64,000 nucleotides of DNA from Thalassospira sp. HJ (GCF_000948415.1 NZ_JYII01000006.1:248001-312000), one strand, 5' to 3'. Counted from the stretch's first letter, positions 1 to 9,761 are shown. Made by a program: numbers and translations. The notes: generated by a model not told the origin, from the sequence alone.

Positions 1-785
1 GCCTGCTTGATAAGCGTGTTCAGTTCACCCCTGATCTGATGCCAGCCGACATTCTGGGTTCCGAAGTGCTGGAAGAAGGGGCCGATGGCAAGCGCGCCTT
101 TCGCTTTATCAAGGGCCCGGTATTTTGCCAGTTGCTTCTCGCTGACGAGATTAACCGTGCCAGCCCGCGCACCCAGTCAGCCCTTCTGCAGGCCATGCAG
201 GAACGCGAAGTTTCGGTGGCAGGTTACAGCCACAAGCTGCCTGAACCGTTCCATGTTCTGGCGACCCAGAACCCGCTAGAGCAGGAAGGCACCTATCCCC
301 TGCCCGAAGCCCAGCTTGACCGTTTCCTGCTTGAAGTCCGCCTGAGCTACCCAAATGCCGACGAAGAACGCAAAATCGTCACCGAAACCACCGGCCGTTA
401 TCCGGCCCGTCCGCGTCAGGTTCTTCAGACCGATGATCTGGTCGAGGCACAGGACTTTGTCCGCCGCCTGCCAATGCCAGACCGGGTGCTTGATACCATC
501 ATTGCGCTGTGCCGCGAATGCCGCCCGGAAAGCACATCACTTGCCGATATCCGCGAAAATGTCGCCTGGGGTCCGGGCACACGTGCGGCACAGGCGCTGT
601 CACTGGCGTGTCGGGCGCGTGCCATGCTGTTTGGCCGCTTTGCACCGTCGATCGAGGATATCGAAGAACTGGCCGTTCCTGTCCTGCGCCATCGTTTCGG
701 CCTGACCTATGGCGCGCGCGCCGAAGGCTTTACCGCCAAGGGCCTGATTACCGATGCGCTGGCCCATTTGCAGGAGAACAGCTAA
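1..785 (+). CDS. MoxR-family AAA+ ATPase, 5' truncated by window edge
   Basis: This is the C-terminal part of a MoxR-type AAA+ ATPase. The reading frame is open from base 3 and runs into the window, so the ATG at 39 is internal: upstream codons read [12 protein letters not shown], typical of the family just before the conserved GSE segment. Visible motifs are the Walker B region [19 protein letters not shown] and the sensor-1 stretch [20 protein letters not shown] with LDRF. The Walker A lies outside the window. MoxR ATPases act as chaperones for protein complexes, and next to DUF58 and VWA genes they belong to the Bat/aerotolerance type. The next gene begins directly after the stop, so this is the first visible gene of a four-gene operon. 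Confidence 0.93.
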   Translation, partial: LLDKRVQFTPDLMPADILGSEVLEEGADGKRAFRFIKGPVFCQLLLADEINRASPRTQSALLQAMQEREVSVAGYSHKLPEPFHVLATQNPLEQEGTYPLPEAQLDRFLLEVRLSYPNADEERKIVTETTGRYPARPRQVLQTDDLVEAQDFVRRLPMPDRVLDTIIALCRECRPESTSLADIRENVAWGPGTRAAQALSLACRARAMLFGRFAPSIEDIEELAVPVLRHRFGLTYGARAEGFTAKGLITDALAHLQENS

Positions 786-1739
786 TTGGCGAGCACTGCC
801 GTGCATGATCATGTCGCCGCCGCCCGCGCCCTTGCGGCCCGACTGCCCCAGCTGATTGATGAGTCGCGCCGAACGGCCATCAGTCTGCGCAGCGGCCTGC
901 ATGGCAATCGCAAGGTCGGACCCGGCAGTGATTTCTGGCAGTTCCGCCCCTATGTCCCCGGCGATCCGACCAACCAGATTGACTGGCGCCGGTCGGCACG
1001 TAGTGAACATACCTTCATCCGCCAGACCGAATGGCAGGCCAGTCACAATTACTGGATCTGGCCGGTTCTATCCCCTTCGACATACTGGTCTGCCAAGGAC
1101 AGCCTGCCATCCAAGGCCGAACGCACCCTGATCATTTCCATCGCGCTGGCCGACCTTTTGATCCGCAATGGCGAAACCGTGGGTACCTTCGATGGTGAAC
1201 GCACGCGCATCACATCGGCCGAGCATCTTGAAAAACTGGCCCACGCGATGCTGGCCACCCCGCAAAGTATTGCTGATCAGGGGGCTAACATTCACCCCGG
1301 ACGTAAGCATTCGGTTCTGATCCTGGGCGACTTCCTTGAGTTTTCCGATCAGGCGGAAAAATCGGCGCAGACCGTGCGCAGGTTAGGCCAGTATCAGAAT
1401 GACGGGGCACTGGTGCAGATCCTTGATCCCGCCGAAATCACCCCGCCATTTCACGGGCGCGTCGATCTGTTTGATACCGACGATCAGATGATTTTTCGCA
1501 GCGAGAAATTCGAAGACCTTGCTGATAGCTATAAAAGGCGGGCACAAAAATGGCGGGCACAGGTCCGCGATGCCGCGCGCCAGAATAACTGGCTATATGA
1601 TCGCCATGTCACATCCGAAAGTGCCAGCCCAACATTGCTCGCCCTTTATCAGCATCTCAGCGAGCGGCAAAATCAAAGCGGGTCAAACGGCCGGGGCCGG
1701 CCCAACATGCACCGCCATAACACGCAGGAGATGTCATGA
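786..1739 (+). CDS. DUF58 domain protein (MoxR partner)
   Basis: A 317-residue DUF58 protein. The family hallmark YVPGD-x4-IDWRRSAR lies at about residues 56-72. A VWA-like region follows (HSVLILGDFLEF, about 178-189). The start is TTG directly after the upstream TAA, with a GGAGAA ribosome-binding site about 6 nt ahead; a GTG five codons downstream is an alternative. DUF58 proteins are routinely encoded next to MoxR ATPases and are thought to be their partners or substrates in envelope-related functions; the exact role is not known. The stop overlaps the next start in ATGA, indicating translational coupling. Confidence 0.9.
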   Translation: MASTAVHDHVAAARALAARLPQLIDESRRTAISLRSGLHGNRKVGPGSDFWQFRPYVPGDPTNQIDWRRSARSEHTFIRQTEWQASHNYWIWPVLSPSTYWSAKDSLPSKAERTLIISIALADLLIRNGETVGTFDGERTRITSAEHLEKLAHAMLATPQSIADQGANIHPGRKHSVLILGDFLEFSDQAEKSAQTVRRLGQYQNDGALVQILDPAEITPPFHGRVDLFDTDDQMIFRSEKFEDLADSYKRRAQKWRAQVRDAARQNNWLYDRHVTSESASPTLLALYQHLSERQNQSGSNGRGRPNMHRHNTQEMS

Positions 1740-4444
1740 GCCTTTCGGCCATCACATTCCTTTATCCTGCGATTCTGGCCGGGCTGATGGTGTTGCCCAT
1801 TGTCTGGCTTTTGATCCGATCCGCCCCGCGTTCGCCAAAAACCGTTGTCTTCCCGGCTGCACGCATTTTGCGTGGTCTTAAAAGCAAGCGCCGCGACATT
1901 CAGCGTGCCCCGATCTGGCAGACCATTCTGCGCTGTCTGATCCTGACGCTTCTGATTATTGCCGCAGCCCGCCCGGTAATGAACCGCAATGACTTTGCCG
2001 CCAACGATGGTGCAATCCTGATCATTGCCGATAATGGCTGGGACAGTGCGGCAAACTGGCGGCAGTACCGCACCGCCTTGCAACAGATCGCCAATCAGGC
2101 CCGGTTTGATTTGCAAACCATCTATGTCGCCCAAACCGCACCCGAGGCCGCCGGTGCCACTACATGGCAATTGCCAGACATTGTCGGGCCGGTATCGCCC
2201 AATGATACCAAAAGCCTGTTTGACCGCCTGCAACCCCTTCCCTGGGCATCAGATTATGCTGCCCTTTCTGACCTGATTTCCGAACGTCCGGACATGAGCC
2301 AGTCAGTGGGCAGCATCCTGTGGCTGACGGGCGAGATGGACAGCCCCGGCAAGACCAAGATTGCATCCGAACTGCAAGACATCGCACCGATCACAACCAT
2401 TTCACCAACCATCACCGATCGTATCGCCATCCGATCATTGAGCCGATCTGGCACCGGGATGGTTGCAACCCTGGCCCATGACCGCGATGACCAACCGCGC
2501 GAGATCAATCTTCTGGCGCGCGGCGAACGTGGCAGCGTCATCCTGCGCCATACGGTCGAACTCGCTGCCGATAGCGATCAAAGTGATGTTGTGATCCTGC
2601 TGCCAAGCGACATTTCAAACGCCATCCAGTCGGTCGGGATCGAGGGGATCGAAAGTGCTGCATCGGTCTTTCAGACCGGGGCCCGCTGGCAGCAACGCCG
2701 GGTCGGTGTGATCGTCAGCTCCGGGGATGGTCCGGGGGTGTTGTCCGATCAGTATTTCTTCCTTGATCGCGCACTATCGCCCTATGCCGATGTGACCTAT
2801 GCGCCGCTGGGAACCTTGTTGGAAAACGGGGTAGACGTTTTGGTTTCCGCCGGGCCGATATCCGGGCTTGGCAGCCAGTTTGATGCGCTCGAACGCTGGG
2901 TCAATGAAGGCGGTATGCTGGTGCGCTTTGCCGGTGACAGCTCATCACAGATCGGCAATCAGTTCCTGCCGGTCACGCTGCGCCTTGGCAATCGGGACTT
3001 TGGCGGGTCGATGTCCTGGGAAAAGCCCAAAAGGTTGCTCGACTTTCCGGAAAACAGTCCGTTTCAGGGCATTGAAGTCCCGGACGATATCACCGTCACC
3101 CGGCAACTACTGGCCGAACCGGACCCGGACATTGTCAGCAAGACCTGGGCGCGCCTGACCGATGGCACGCCATTGATTACCAGCACGCCGCGCAATGCCG
3201 GGCGGATTGTGCTGTTCCATGTCACGCCCTGGGCAGACTGGTCGAACCTGCCGATGTCGGGCCTGTTTGTTGAGCTGTGGCAAAAGCTGCTGCCGCTTGC
3301 CAGCCCAAGCAATCGCAGCGACGCTGAACTGCAAAGCAGCCTGCCCGCCCAGACCGTGCTTGACGGGTTTGGCCGCCCGCATCAGCCAGATGCGCTGATC
3401 CTGCCGGTTCAAACACCACTGCCGGTGCCCAACCCGCGTCATCCGCCGGGCATTTATGGTGAGAATGGCCAGGCGGTTGCGTTGAACCTTGGCCCGTCTC
3501 TGACCAACATTGGGCGCGACATTAGCTGGCCATCAGGAATCAGCACACGCGAAATCACCAATCAAAGCCAGGTCGATCTTGCGGCGCTTTGCCTGCTGGC
3601 GGCCTTTATACTTGTGCTGCTTGATGCGTTGATCCTGCTGGTGCTCAACAACCTGTCCCTGCGGCGCAGCCGACGCAGTAATGCGCTGACCTCGATCTTG
3701 CTGGCGCTCGTCCTTACAGGCGGGACGGCGATACTCCTGATGCCCTCAGCCGGCCATGCGGCGTCCCTTCCCGAAGCAGCACTTCAGCCACGTCTGGCCT
3801 ATCTTGAAACCGGCAATGCCCCGGTTGATCGCCTCAGCCGCGCGGGCATGACCGGCCTGACCGAAATCTTGCGCCGGCGCAGTGCCGCCGATCTCAATAC
3901 GGTCGATGGTATCAACCCGGAAACTGATGAGCTCAGTTTCTATCCACTGATTTACTGGCCGCTAGTGGATGGGCAGGAACCGTTTTCCGAACGCGCGCAG
4001 GATCGGTTGAACCGGTATCTTAATAATGGCGGGATGATCCTGATCGACAGTCGCGACCGCGAAGTCCAACCGGCCCGTTTGCGCCGGCTGCTGGCCGGGC
4101 TGGAAGTGCCGCTTCTGGATCGTGCGCCCAGTGATCACATCCTGTTTCGCAGTTTCTATCTGCTTGACCATGCCTTTGGCCGGTTTTCCGAACCGCTGTG
4201 GCTCGATGCTCGTCCAAGCCAACGGTTGGACGGGGTGGCATCGGTCCTGTTTGGCGGCAATGACTGGGCATCGGCATGGATCATCCCCGAAGGTCGCGAT
4301 GACCTGCGCAGTGAAGATATCTCCCCGCGCCAACGTGAAATGGCCTATCGGTTCGGGGTCAATCTGGTGATGTATGCCCTGACCGGCAGTTACAAGGGCG
4401 ATCAGGTCCATATCCCGGCCATCCTTGAAAGGTTGGGCCGATGA
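1736..4444 (+). CDS. BatA/DUF4159 membrane protein
   Basis: A 902-residue membrane protein. The N-terminus has the double-membrane-segment BatA domain (TM about 7-27 and 60-78, with ...FPAARILRGL between them). A large soluble region is followed by two further hydrophobic segments (about 612-636 and 651-672). The C-terminal DUF4159 domain (about 680-895) contains YLNNGGMILIDSRD and FYPLIYWPL. ATG at 1736 overlaps the DUF58 stop, and the gene ends in an ATGA overlap with the next gene. It is the third gene of the MoxR-DUF58 operon. In related operons these proteins are linked to aerotolerance or envelope integrity; the function here is inferred from context only. Confidence 0.85.
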   Translation: MSLSAITFLYPAILAGLMVLPIVWLLIRSAPRSPKTVVFPAARILRGLKSKRRDIQRAPIWQTILRCLILTLLIIAAARPVMNRNDFAANDGAILIIADNGWDSAANWRQYRTALQQIANQARFDLQTIYVAQTAPEAAGATTWQLPDIVGPVSPNDTKSLFDRLQPLPWASDYAALSDLISERPDMSQSVGSILWLTGEMDSPGKTKIASELQDIAPITTISPTITDRIAIRSLSRSGTGMVATLAHDRDDQPREINLLARGERGSVILRHTVELAADSDQSDVVILLPSDISNAIQSVGIEGIESAASVFQTGARWQQRRVGVIVSSGDGPGVLSDQYFFLDRALSPYADVTYAPLGTLLENGVDVLVSAGPISGLGSQFDALERWVNEGGMLVRFAGDSSSQIGNQFLPVTLRLGNRDFGGSMSWEKPKRLLDFPENSPFQGIEVPDDITVTRQLLAEPDPDIVSKTWARLTDGTPLITSTPRNAGRIVLFHVTPWADWSNLPMSGLFVELWQKLLPLASPSNRSDAELQSSLPAQTVLDGFGRPHQPDALILPVQTPLPVPNPRHPPGIYGENGQAVALNLGPSLTNIGRDISWPSGISTREITNQSQVDLAALCLLAAFILVLLDALILLVLNNLSLRRSRRSNALTSILLALVLTGGTAILLMPSAGHAASLPEAALQPRLAYLETGNAPVDRLSRAGMTGLTEILRRRSAADLNTVDGINPETDELSFYPLIYWPLVDGQEPFSERAQDRLNRYLNNGGMILIDSRDREVQPARLRRLLAGLEVPLLDRAPSDHILFRSFYLLDHAFGRFSEPLWLDARPSQRLDGVASVLFGGNDWASAWIIPEGRDDLRSEDISPRQREMAYRFGVNLVMYALTGSYKGDQVHIPAILERLGR

Positions 4445-6516
4445 ACCAGGGATGGCAAAACCTTCAGATTGCACCGCTTCTGGATATCACCATCCTGCAG
4501 GCGCTTTCCGTTCTGTGCCTTGGGGCCATCATCGTTTTTACCATCTTCCGCCTGCGCGGCACGGTCTGGCGCGGGGTGGTGATGGTGCTGGTTTTGCTTG
4601 CCCTTCTGGCTCCGCAATTCACCGACCGCGAAAGCGAAAAACTAAGCGACATTGTCCTTGTTCTGGTCGACCGATCCACAAGCCAGGATATCGCCGACCG
4701 AAGCGCGCAGACCGATGCGGCAATTGCCGAACTGCAGGACCGCTTTGCCGATGATCCGACGGTCGAGCTTCGCTTTGAAGATGTCCCGGGTGAAACCGAT
4801 ACCCGCATGTTTGCTGTACTTGACCGGTTGCTGGGTGGATTGCCGCGCGAACGGTTGGGCGGGGTCATGATGATCACTGACGGGCAGGTTCATGATGTGC
4901 CCGGCCGTCTTGACCTGAATGCGCCATTGCATGTTCTGATCAGCGGCGGGCGTGATGAACGAGACCGTCGATTGGTCATCCGCCAAAGTGCCGATTACGG
5001 CATTGTCGGCAAGGACGCCGAATTCATGATCGAGGCGATTGATCCGCAACTGCCCGCCGGCACCGCCATCCCGGTTCGTATGTTGCTTGAAGACGGTACG
5101 GAACGTGAAATTGCCCTGCCCGCCAATGAACAACGCCGGGTCAGCATCCCGGTCCCGCATGCCGGGTCGGTTCTGGCCGAACTGCGCATGGATACGCTTG
5201 AAGAAGAAACCGACAAGTCCAATAACCGCCTGATCCTTGAAACCACGGGCGTGCGGGATCGGTTGCGCGTGTTGTTGTTATCGGGTGAACCCCATCCCGG
5301 CGAGCGCGCATGGCGCAACCTTTTGCGGGCGGATCCGGGTGTGGATCTTGTGCATTTCACGATCTTGCGCCCGCCAGAAAAGGGCGATGACACGCCGATC
5401 AATGAGCTCGCCCTGATCCCGTTTCCGATCCGTGACCTGTTTGAAGTGCGCCTGCGTCAGTTTGATCTGATCATTTTTGATCGCTATCAGATGCGCGGGG
5501 TGTTGCCGCCGCATTATCTCGAAAAGGTTGTCGATTTCGTACGCTGGGGTGGTGCGGCACTGGTCGTCGCCGGGCCGGAATATATCGGGCCGGACGGGCT
5601 TGCCAGCACGGCCTTGAATGACCTGATGCCTGCTGTTCCGACCGGACGCATCGTCGAGCAGGCCTTTGTCCCCCGAGTTAATCAGGCAGGTCGCTTGCAC
5701 CCTGTCACAACCGCCATTGCCGGATCACCATCAACACCGCCGAAATGGGGGCAATGGTACCGCCAGATTGAAACACGCGTGTCCGATCCGGATGCGATGA
5801 CGCTTCTGACCGGGGTTGATGACCTGCCGCTTTTGACCATGCAGCGGGTCGAGGAAGGCCGGGTTGCGATGCTGAGTTCCGATCAGATGTGGCTGTGGCA
5901 GCGCGGCCATGACGGCGGCGGTCCGGTTGCCGAATTGCTCAGGCGTCTTTCGCACTGGCTGATGAAGGAACCGGCTTTGGATGAAAACACGGTGCGCACC
6001 GAACGCAGCCCGGATGGTGATAGCCTGATCCTGAACTGGCGCAAGATTGGGGCGGCCCCCGAAGCCGCCAGCGTGATCAACCCGGAAACCGGCGAGCAGA
6101 TCAACGCCCCGTTCGAACAGCTTCCTGATCAGTCATGGCAGGCAACCGTGCCGATTGAAACACGCGGCCTGATCCGCATTCGGGTGCGTGATCAGGATAA
6201 CCGCAGCCAAACCAGCCTGCATGTCGATCGCGATGTCCTGACAGCCGAAACTCAGAACACCAATTCCACCCCCGACCTTCTGGCCGGTTTGGTCGCGGAA
6301 AATGAAGGCTATATCGGCCGGATCGAAGACGGCTTACCCGATTTCCGCCATGTGCCCGATGACCGTATCTGGCATGGCAGCAACTGGGCCGGATTTGTTC
6401 AGACCAACAGTTTCAAGACAGTGATTGGCGGCATTACCAATCTGCTGCCCATCCCGTTTGTTGCCCTTTTGATCGGGGTGATCTGTTTGCTGGGCTGGCG
6501 GGTCGAAAGCAAGTAA
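4441..6516 (+). CDS. VWA/glutamine-amidotransferase-like membrane protein of the MoxR operon
   Basis: A 691-residue membrane protein. Two hydrophobic segments near the N-terminus (about 14-36 and 43-60) are followed by a VWA-like domain (IVLVLVDRSTSQDIADRS, then GGVMMITDGQVHD). A middle region resembles class I glutamine-amidotransferase-like domains (LRVLLLSGEPHPGERAWRNL; FDLIIFDRYQMRGVLP; WGGAALVVAGPEY). A single C-terminal membrane segment (about 665-685) ends the protein. It starts in an ATGA overlap with the DUF4159 gene and is the last gene of the operon. The convergent LysR gene ends only 11 bp downstream, with no obvious terminator between them. The enzymatic role is unknown. Confidence 0.8.
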   Translation: MNQGWQNLQIAPLLDITILQALSVLCLGAIIVFTIFRLRGTVWRGVVMVLVLLALLAPQFTDRESEKLSDIVLVLVDRSTSQDIADRSAQTDAAIAELQDRFADDPTVELRFEDVPGETDTRMFAVLDRLLGGLPRERLGGVMMITDGQVHDVPGRLDLNAPLHVLISGGRDERDRRLVIRQSADYGIVGKDAEFMIEAIDPQLPAGTAIPVRMLLEDGTEREIALPANEQRRVSIPVPHAGSVLAELRMDTLEEETDKSNNRLILETTGVRDRLRVLLLSGEPHPGERAWRNLLRADPGVDLVHFTILRPPEKGDDTPINELALIPFPIRDLFEVRLRQFDLIIFDRYQMRGVLPPHYLEKVVDFVRWGGAALVVAGPEYIGPDGLASTALNDLMPAVPTGRIVEQAFVPRVNQAGRLHPVTTAIAGSPSTPPKWGQWYRQIETRVSDPDAMTLLTGVDDLPLLTMQRVEEGRVAMLSSDQMWLWQRGHDGGGPVAELLRRLSHWLMKEPALDENTVRTERSPDGDSLILNWRKIGAAPEAASVINPETGEQINAPFEQLPDQSWQATVPIETRGLIRIRVRDQDNRSQTSLHVDRDVLTAETQNTNSTPDLLAGLVAENEGYIGRIEDGLPDFRHVPDDRIWHGSNWAGFVQTNSFKTVIGGITNLLPIPFVALLIGVICLLGWRVESK

Positions 6517-6527
6517 TCCAAGTCATC

Positions 6528-7493
6528 TCATGGCGTCGGGCGCTGGCGACCACGCCCTTCGCGATATTCGACGCAGGCATCCTTGTGGAAGTTGCACAGA
6601 CCGCCTTTGAACTTCTCGACCAGGAAATCGATAAAGACGCGCACCTTGCTGGGCAGGTGGCGACGTTCGGGATAGACCGCGTAAATGCCACCGCTGCTGA
6701 GCGGATCGTAATCATTCAGGATCCGGACAAGGCGCCCTTCGCTCAGCGCCTCGGCAACGATGAATTCCGGCTCGCGCGCAATACCAAGGCCACGGATGGC
6801 GGCAACCGATGTGAATTCGCCGTTATTACACGACATCACCGGATCGACACGTACCGACACCTGCCCTTCGGGCCCTTCGAAATCCCAGATATTGGGACTT
6901 GGCACGTTGGTATAGGAAATCGTTTTATGATCTGCCAGTTCCTGCGGGGTTTTGGGTTCGCCATGTTCGGCAAGATAGCCCGGTGATGCCACCACGTGGC
7001 CGGTGAAATCGGCAAGCTTGCGCGCAATCAGACTTGAATCCTTAAGGCGTGTAATCCGCACCGCCATATCGATCCCTTCGGCCACCAGATCAACCATGTG
7101 ATCGGCCAGATGGATATCGACATGCAGGCCGGGATATTTTTCCATGAATTCGGTGACCAGTTGCGGCAGATACATCTGCCCGAAGGTCAAGGGAGCGGAA
7201 ATGCGCAAGGTGCCGCGCGGCGTGCCGCGCAAGTCGGTCAGGGCATGTTCGGCGGTTTCGATTTCTTCGACCACGCGCGCACAGTGCTGATAGAAGGTCG
7301 ACCCGGCATCGGTCAGGCTCAGCCGCCGTGTGGTGCGGTTCAAAAGCCGGATGCCAAGGTTGTCTTCCAGCTTGGTCACATGTTTGCTGACGGCCGATTT
7401 CGACATGCCAAGCTTGCGCGCCGCACCGGAAAAACTGCGTTCCTCGACAACACGTGCAAAGACGGTCATGCCGTCCAGATTTCCGATCAACAT
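6528..7493 (-). CDS. LysR-family transcriptional regulator
   Basis: A 321-residue LysR-type regulator. The N-terminal winged helix-turn-helix (about residues 5-62, with FARVVEERSFSGAARKLGMS) precedes the LysR substrate-binding fold, which has two Rossmann-like halves from about residue 90. The ATG at 7493 is chosen because GGGAG lies 7 nt upstream; the frame stays open another 21 codons but that extension has no family similarity. The gene is divergent from a glutathionyl-hydroquinone reductase (157 bp between starts). This arrangement suggests, without proving, that it controls that neighbour. The effector is unknown. Confidence 0.92.
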   Translation of the reverse strand: MLIGNLDGMTVFARVVEERSFSGAARKLGMSKSAVSKHVTKLEDNLGIRLLNRTTRRLSLTDAGSTFYQHCARVVEEIETAEHALTDLRGTPRGTLRISAPLTFGQMYLPQLVTEFMEKYPGLHVDIHLADHMVDLVAEGIDMAVRITRLKDSSLIARKLADFTGHVVASPGYLAEHGEPKTPQELADHKTISYTNVPSPNIWDFEGPEGQVSVRVDPVMSCNNGEFTSVAAIRGLGIAREPEFIVAEALSEGRLVRILNDYDPLSSGGIYAVYPERRHLPSKVRVFIDFLVEKFKGGLCNFHKDACVEYREGRGRQRPTP

Positions 7494-7650
7494 TATGTGA
7501 CTCCCGGCTACATTCCGCGATGTACTGTTTCGCGATTGGAAACAAATTAATGTCACATCAGCGAATTGTCTTCAACGCGCAAATCAGGAGAATAAACACC
7601 AACCGAGGCAGGACGCCTGCCAAAACCGACGAACAAAATTGGAAACGGAC

Positions 7651-8610
7651 ATGGGATTACTTGTCGACGGAAAATGGCAAGACAAATGGTATGACACCAA
7701 AAGCACCGGCGGAAAATTCAAACGCCAGGATTCTGCTTTTCGCAATTGGGTGTCTGCCGATCAGAATGCCGAATTCCCGGCCGAAAAGGGCCGCTACCAC
7801 CTTTATGTCTCCTACGCCTGCCCGTGGGCGCACCGCACCCTGATCTTTCGCGCGCTCAAGAGCCTCGAAGACATGATCAGTGTGTCTGTCGTGCATTGGC
7901 ATATGGGCGAGAATGGCTGGAAGTTTGACCGCGATACCGGCCTTCCGGATCATCTGGAAGACCGCGACTTCATGCATCAGGTCTATACCGATGCGATGTT
8001 TGATTACACCGGGCGTGTGACCGTGCCGGTGCTGTGGGACAAGAAGACCAACAAACTGGTCAGCAATGAATCCGCTGAAATCATCCGGATGCTCAATAGC
8101 GCGTTTGATGATCTGGGTGCAACGGATGTTGATTTCTATCCTGAAGAACTCCGTGCCGAGATTGATGCGGTCAACGAGCGCGTTTATCACGACGTGAATA
8201 ACGGCGTTTACAAGTCGGGTTTTGCGACAACGCAGTCGGCCTATGAAGAAGCCGTCACCACCCTGTTTGATGCACTTGATTGGCTGGAAGATCGTCTGTC
8301 AAAACAGCGCTATCTGGTTGGCGATCAGCTTACCGAGGCCGACTGGCGCCTGTTTACCACACTCGTGCGCTTTGACCCGGTCTATCACGGGCATTTCAAA
8401 TGCAATCTGCGCAAGCTGAATGAATATCCCAACCTTTGGGCCTATACGCGCGATCTTTATCAGCAGCCCGGGATCAAGGAAACGGTCTTTATAGACCATA
8501 TCAAGGGCCACTATTACGAAAGCCACCCGACGATCAATCCGTCCGGCGTGGTGCCGCTTGGCCCGGTTATGGATCTTGAAGAGCCGCATGGCCGCGAGAA
8601 ACTGTCCTGA
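7651..8610 (+). CDS. yqjG: Glutathionyl-hydroquinone reductase (YqjG/ECM4, GST superfamily)
   Basis: A 319-residue xi/omega-like glutathione transferase. The N-terminal MGLLVDGKWQDKWYDT and the thioredoxin-fold motif YACPWAHRTLI (catalytic Cys57) are characteristic of glutathionyl-hydroquinone reductases, which reduce glutathionyl-hydroquinones to hydroquinones in the cytoplasm. The C-terminal all-helical GST domain (about 165-300) includes RYLVGDQLTEADWRLF. ATG at 7651 is preferred over an in-frame TTG four codons upstream because the family begins with this motif and GGAAACGG precedes it. It is divergent from a LysR regulator, its possible activator, and is followed by a strong terminator. 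Confidence 0.92.
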   Translation: MGLLVDGKWQDKWYDTKSTGGKFKRQDSAFRNWVSADQNAEFPAEKGRYHLYVSYACPWAHRTLIFRALKSLEDMISVSVVHWHMGENGWKFDRDTGLPDHLEDRDFMHQVYTDAMFDYTGRVTVPVLWDKKTNKLVSNESAEIIRMLNSAFDDLGATDVDFYPEELRAEIDAVNERVYHDVNNGVYKSGFATTQSAYEEAVTTLFDALDWLEDRLSKQRYLVGDQLTEADWRLFTTLVRFDPVYHGHFKCNLRKLNEYPNLWAYTRDLYQQPGIKETVFIDHIKGHYYESHPTINPSGVVPLGPVMDLEEPHGREKLS

Positions 8611-8646
8611 TCACATTGCTGATCATCAGGATCAGATAACAAAAAA

Positions 8647-8672
8647 CCCCGCAGCGATGCTGCGGGGTTTTT
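8647..8672 (+). terminator. Rho-independent terminator, probably bidirectional
   Basis: A 9-bp perfect stem CCCCGCAGC / GCTGCGGGG with a GAT loop, followed by TTTTT and preceded by AAAAAA. It can therefore terminate both the GST gene (+) and the atp operon (-), which converge here. Confidence 0.9.
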
Positions 8673-8693
8673 AATTTCCGGAGACCGGAAAAA

Positions 8694-9197
8694 TCAGTTC
8701 AGACGACCTTTGATTTCCGCGATCGCGCTATCAACCAGCTCGTCTGCCTTTGCACCGGAGACCTTGTCAGTAACAAGAGCCGTGGTGGCCTTGGCTGCGA
8801 TTTCGGCGACATGCGCACGAACTTCGGCGATAGCCTGGCTTTCGAGGTTGGAGATACGATCCAGGGCCTGCTGCTCACGGCGTTTAAGGGCCGCTTTCAG
8901 CTCTGCCTGGGCGCTCTCGAGCATACGGTCGGCTTCTGCCTTGGCATGCGCGCGGATTTCGTCAGCTTCCTTCAGGGCTTCACGCTGTTTGGCCTGATAA
9001 TTGGCCAGAAGCTCTTGAGCTTCTTCGCGAAGACGCTGTGCTTCGTCCAGTTCATCAGAAATCTTCTGTGCACGTTTATCAAGTGCAGCCGAGATCCCCT
9101 TGACGGCTTTGAAGCCACCAAAACCGGCGACCAGCACGAAGGAAAGCGTGGTCCAGGTGTATGGATCGGTAAGGAAAGTAACCTCTTGGGTTGCCAT
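8694..9197 (-). CDS. atpF: ATP synthase Fo subunit b
   Basis: A 167-residue b subunit. An N-terminal membrane helix (about 14-33, TWTTLSFVLVAGFGGF) is followed by a long charged alpha-helical peripheral-stalk region (about 38-160). It links the a subunit to F1 via delta. It is the last gene of the Fo operon, 4 bp after the b' gene. Alphaproteobacteria carry two b-type genes (b' then b), and order here decides the assignment: b is distal. It ends just before the bidirectional terminator at 8647-8672. Confidence 0.95.
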   Translation of the reverse strand: MATQEVTFLTDPYTWTTLSFVLVAGFGGFKAVKGISAALDKRAQKISDELDEAQRLREEAQELLANYQAKQREALKEADEIRAHAKAEADRMLESAQAELKAALKRREQQALDRISNLESQAIAEVRAHVAEIAAKATTALVTDKVSGAKADELVDSAIAEIKGRLN

Positions 9198-9201
9198 TAT
9201 C

Positions 9202-9687
9202 TTACTCTCCTACGATTGCCGAAACAGCCTTGTCGGCGGTTTTGGCCTGAACCTTGACACCGATAAGTTTGTCGGTTGCTTCACGGGCAATTTCCGATGC
9301 TGCTTCTGCAACACCCGTCATTGCTTCCGCTTTGGCGTCCGCAATTGCCTTTTCGGCCTCAGATGTCTTTTTAGTCAACTTCTTGACCATGGCATCGGTT
9401 TTTTTGGCCTGCTCTGCAGCAGCCTTTTCCGATGCTTCGCGAATGTCAGCCTGAGCGGCATCACGAGCTTCTGCCAGGGCAGCCTCGTATTTCGCGATGG
9501 CGGCATCGGTTTCGTCTTTCAACGCCCGAGCCTTGCCAAGGTTGTCTTCGATGTTTTTTTGACGGCGTTCAAGAACTTCACCGACCTTCGGCAGCGCGAT
9601 TTTCGACATCAGGAAATACAAGATGGCGAAAATTACGAACAGCCAGAAAATCTGTTCTGAGAACGTCGCAATATCAAACTGCGGCAT
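9202..9687 (-). CDS. atpG: ATP synthase Fo subunit b' (second stalk subunit)
   Basis: A 161-residue b' subunit of the peripheral stalk. A short N-terminus MPQFDIATFSEQIFWLFVIF leads into the single membrane helix (about 12-30), then KIALPKVGEVLERRQ and a long charged helix. It pairs with b as a heterodimer, as in photosynthetic and other alphaproteobacteria. It lies between atpE and atpF. A 9-bp stem-loop sits in the 74-bp gap to atpE and may set relative expression. The name atpG for b' follows alphaproteobacterial usage; atpF' or atpX also appear. Confidence 0.93.
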   Translation of the reverse strand: MPQFDIATFSEQIFWLFVIFAILYFLMSKIALPKVGEVLERRQKNIEDNLGKARALKDETDAAIAKYEAALAEARDAAQADIREASEKAAAEQAKKTDAMVKKLTKKTSEAEKAIADAKAEAMTGVAEAASEIAREATDKLIGVKVQAKTADKAVSAIVGE

Positions 9688-9711
9688 AGCCTACTCCCGA
9701 ATTCAACGAGA

Positions 9712-9734
9712 CCGGCGAGGGAGTGCCTCGCCGG
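9712..9734 (-). other. Intercistronic stem-loop between atpE and b' gene
   Basis: A perfect 9-bp inverted repeat CCGGCGAGG / CCTCGCCGG with a 5-nt loop, in the gap after the c-subunit gene. No T-tract follows on the minus strand, so it is not a classical terminator. It is more likely to protect or process the upstream mRNA. Confidence 0.7.
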
Positions 9735-9761
9735 GCCGTGTATTCGCGCAAAAGGCGCCGA

